From an uncultured Prochlorococcus sp. (GTDB taxonomy: Bacteria; Cyanobacteriota; Cyanobacteriia; PCC-6307; Cyanobiaceae), in the NCBI GenBank assembly GCA_902600395.1, contig CACKJL010000036.1, positions 1 to 8,113 of the forward strand: a stretch of DNA of 8,113 nt, given 5' to 3'. The position numbers and the translations under genes were made by a program. Positions 6,625-8,113 of this stretch are shown piece by piece. A model generated the notes under the pieces. That model saw only the letters and a list, made by a program, of their open reading frames with translations. It did not search any database and was not told where the DNA came from. Within the stretch, counting starts at the first letter, position 1. Every line of letters begins with the position of its first letter.

Positions 6625-7218
6625 ATGGTAAGAACAAATTCTATGGTTTTGGAATTAGGTTTTCAATTACCGTATTTCGAAATGTTAAATGCTAATTCTT
6701 CAAAAAATGAATATTTTAATTCTCATAATCTAGATAATCGGCATTTACTTTTAATGTTTATTTGTGCCCATTGCCCATTTGTTAAATATATTGAGAATCA
6801 AATTTTCACCTTAAGTAAAGAAATTGAAAATACAGTTCAAACAGTTGCAATTTCTAGTAATGATATTGTCACTCATCCTTCAGATTCTCCTAAAAATTTG
6901 AGATTACAAGCACAAACTCAGGGATGGAGTTTTCCTTATCTATATGATGAAAATCAAAATTTTGCTAAGAAATTAAAAGCGGCTTGCACCCCAGATTTTT
7001 ATCTTTTTTCAAATGAAGGAGATGGTGATTTTTTATTGTATTATCATGGCCAATTAGACGATAGTAGACCAGGCAATAATATCCCTCTATCTGGAAAAGA
7101 TTTGCGCTCTGCCGTAAAAGATTTGAATCAAGATAATTCTTATCCTTCAAATCAGATGCCTTCTTTAGGTTGTAATATAAAATGGAATCCTGGTAAAGAA
7201 CCAAGTTGGTTTAAATGA
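6625..7218 (+). CDS. Peroxiredoxin-like thioredoxin-fold protein (AhpC/TSA redoxin, PRX_like1 type)
   Basis: A 197-residue thioredoxin-fold protein of the AhpC/TSA-related group often called PRX_like1, common in cyanobacteria and without a firmly assigned function. The redox motif is FICAHCPFVKY (46-55), giving Cys47 and Cys50 in a CxxC arrangement; most relatives I recall read CNHC. The cis-proline region is CTPDFYLF (121-128), with a further Cys121. The block DDSRPGNNIPLSGKDL (145-160) and the C-terminal PSLGCNIKWNPG (179-190, Cys183) are family hallmarks. A thiol-disulfide or peroxide-handling role in the cytoplasm is inferred; no signal peptide or membrane segment is seen. The frame is open to a TTG at 6619, but ATG at 6625 is preferred because MVRTNS fits the family N-terminus as I remember it. 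No strong Shine-Dalgarno is visible. The gene is divergent from fabI and 51 bases ahead of the aminotransferase. Confidence 0.88.
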   Translation: MVRTNSMVLELGFQLPYFEMLNANSSKNEYFNSHNLDNRHLLLMFICAHCPFVKYIENQIFTLSKEIENTVQTVAISSNDIVTHPSDSPKNLRLQAQTQGWSFPYLYDENQNFAKKLKAACTPDFYLFSNEGDGDFLLYYHGQLDDSRPGNNIPLSGKDLRSAVKDLNQDNSYPSNQMPSLGCNIKWNPGKEPSWFK

Positions 7219-7234
7219 ATTAAAAATTTTTTAC

Positions 7235-7248
7235 CCATAGAAATATGG
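7235..7248 (+). other. Small GAAA-capped hairpin between redoxin and aminotransferase genes
   Basis: CCATA-GAAA-TATGG is a 5-bp perfect stem closed by a GNRA-type tetraloop; an outer ACCC (7233-7236) could alternatively pair with GGGT (7253-7256). It lies 16 bases after the redoxin stop. There is no T-run after it on the plus strand, so it does not look like an intrinsic terminator. It may be an RNA 3'-end or processing element, or chance. Confidence 0.25.
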
Positions 7249-7269
7249 TTTAGGGTTAATATATTTACT

Positions 7270-8113
7270 ATGCAGATACCTCCATTTACTTTAGATAGGC
7301 AGTTCCAAGAAATTGGCTCTGAAATTGAAAGTGAGGTTTCTAAAGTTTTAAGAGGGGGCCAGTATATTGGAGGACAAGAAATTGCCAAATTTGAGGAGAG
7401 TTTTTCAAATCTGATTGGTGTTGGAAATACTATTGGATGTAATAGTGGAACTGATGCTTTAGTATTAGCTTTGCGCGCATTAGATATTGGTGTGGGTGAT
7501 GAAGTTATTACCTCATCTTTTAGCTTTTTTGCAACTGCAGAGGCTATTAGTGCAGTTGGTGCTAATCCTGTTTTGGTAGATATAGATCCAGAAACTTATC
7601 TCATTAATACTGAACTAATAGAACAAGAAATAAATTCTAATACCAAGGCAATTATGCCAGTTCATCTATTTGGTAATGCAGTGAATATGACCTTAATAAA
7701 ATCTTTGGCCAAGAAATATGACTTAAAAGTAATCGAAGATTGTGCTCAGGCAACATGCACAATGTGGGAAACTTCCAAAGTTGGTAGTATCGGTGATATA
7801 GGCTGTTTTAGCTTTTTCCCTACTAAAAATTTAGGAGCTGCTGGAGATGGTGGAGCAGTAACAACTTCAGATCAGAAGATTGCAAAAAAAATTAGAGAAC
7901 TGGCTGTTCATGGCAGCCCATTAAGATATCACCATACCCAAATTGGATATAACAGCAGACTTGATACCATTCAAGCTGCCATATTAAACATTAAAATTAA
8001 ATATATTTCTAAATGGATTAATAATCGCCAAAAAATTGCTAATAATTACCTTGATTTATTAGAAAAAAATCCATTTATTAGTTTTCCAAAAATTAGCTCT
8101 GATTCAATTTCCC
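7270..8113 (+). CDS. DegT/DnrJ/EryC1 family PLP-dependent aminotransferase (3' end outside window)
   Basis: The first 281 residues of a sugar aminotransferase-like protein; the frame runs open to the window edge, and the family is usually 370-400 residues. These enzymes use pyridoxal phosphate to aminate keto-sugars attached to nucleotides, for surface polysaccharide or glycan building, although older annotations call them pleiotropic regulatory proteins. Landmarks are GGQYIGGQEIAKFE (29-42), CNSGTDALVLAL (57-68) binding the phosphate, VHLFGN (131-136), EDCAQA (156-161, Asp157 and Gln160), and SFFPTKNLGAAGDGGA (181-196) with the Schiff-base Lys186. HGSPLRYHHTQIGYNSRLDTIQAA follows the usual pattern for this fold. 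Just after EDCAQA the usual HGA is replaced by TCT (162-164). Start ATG at 7270: the reading frame upstream holds no other start codon back into the redoxin gene, and MQIPPF fits the family. A GGG-containing purine stretch at 7253-7255 is somewhat far away for a ribosome site. Confidence 0.93.
   Translation, partial: MQIPPFTLDRQFQEIGSEIESEVSKVLRGGQYIGGQEIAKFEESFSNLIGVGNTIGCNSGTDALVLALRALDIGVGDEVITSSFSFFATAEAISAVGANPVLVDIDPETYLINTELIEQEINSNTKAIMPVHLFGNAVNMTLIKSLAKKYDLKVIEDCAQATCTMWETSKVGSIGDIGCFSFFPTKNLGAAGDGGAVTTSDQKIAKKIRELAVHGSPLRYHHTQIGYNSRLDTIQAAILNIKIKYISKWINNRQKIANNYLDLLEKNPFISFPKISSDSIS

Noticed and set aside
7152..7388. 78-codon minus-strand frame crossing the gap between redoxin and aminotransferase
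   Set aside because: It overlaps conserved coding sequence on both sides and encodes nothing recognisable.
1..8113. Mobile element, defence island or genomic island signature
   Set aside because: No integrase, transposase, tRNA, direct-repeat pair or compositional break was seen; all genes are core metabolic or housekeeping families. The Cys-cluster nuclease resembles Cas4 in part, but there is no CRISPR array or cas partner.

Overview
The window reads as an ordinary, densely packed stretch of core chromosome from a very AT-rich unicellular cyanobacterium. The best guess is a high-light-clade Prochlorococcus. This rests on the low G+C (about a third by eye, not computed), short intergenic gaps, A/T-ending codons, a cyanobacterial-type carotenoid oxygenase, and a gene order (phosphohexomutase, rdgB, carotenoid oxygenase, hisB, fabI, redoxin, DegT-type aminotransferase) that I remember from Prochlorococcus genomes. 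The organism assignment is inference from memory, not a search result.

Layout: (1) 19-1437, minus: a RecB/TM0106-type putative nuclease with a four-cysteine cluster, helix-hairpin-helix and RNase H-like exonuclease domain. (2) An 80-bp divergent gap. (3) 1518-2972 and 2975-3550, plus: phosphoglucomutase/phosphomannomutase and the RdgB nucleotide pyrophosphatase, two bases apart and surely cotranscribed. (4) A two-base convergent junction at 3551-3552, inside a 9-bp perfect inverted repeat that covers both stop codons. (5) 5037-3553, 5715-5110 and 6519-5737, minus: transcribed in the order fabI, hisB, carotenoid oxygenase. (6) A 105-bp divergent gap carrying promoters for both sides. (7) 6625-7218, plus: a peroxiredoxin-like thioredoxin-fold protein. 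(8) 7270 to the window end, plus: a DegT/DnrJ/EryC1 PLP aminotransferase cut off by the window edge.

The genes serve unrelated housekeeping jobs: sugar-phosphate interconversion, nucleotide-pool sanitation, apocarotenoid cleavage, histidine synthesis, type II fatty-acid elongation, redox handling and sugar amination. No tRNA, rRNA, CRISPR, insertion sequence, phage gene, toxin-antitoxin pair or defence island is visible. No gap without a gene exceeds about 105 bp. I do not see a previously undescribed system. The points worth a second look are small: non-ATG starts on both genes of a divergent pair, an N-terminal nuclease domain that seems to have lost its acidic residues, the palindrome spanning two convergent stop codons, and odd translation-initiation contexts.
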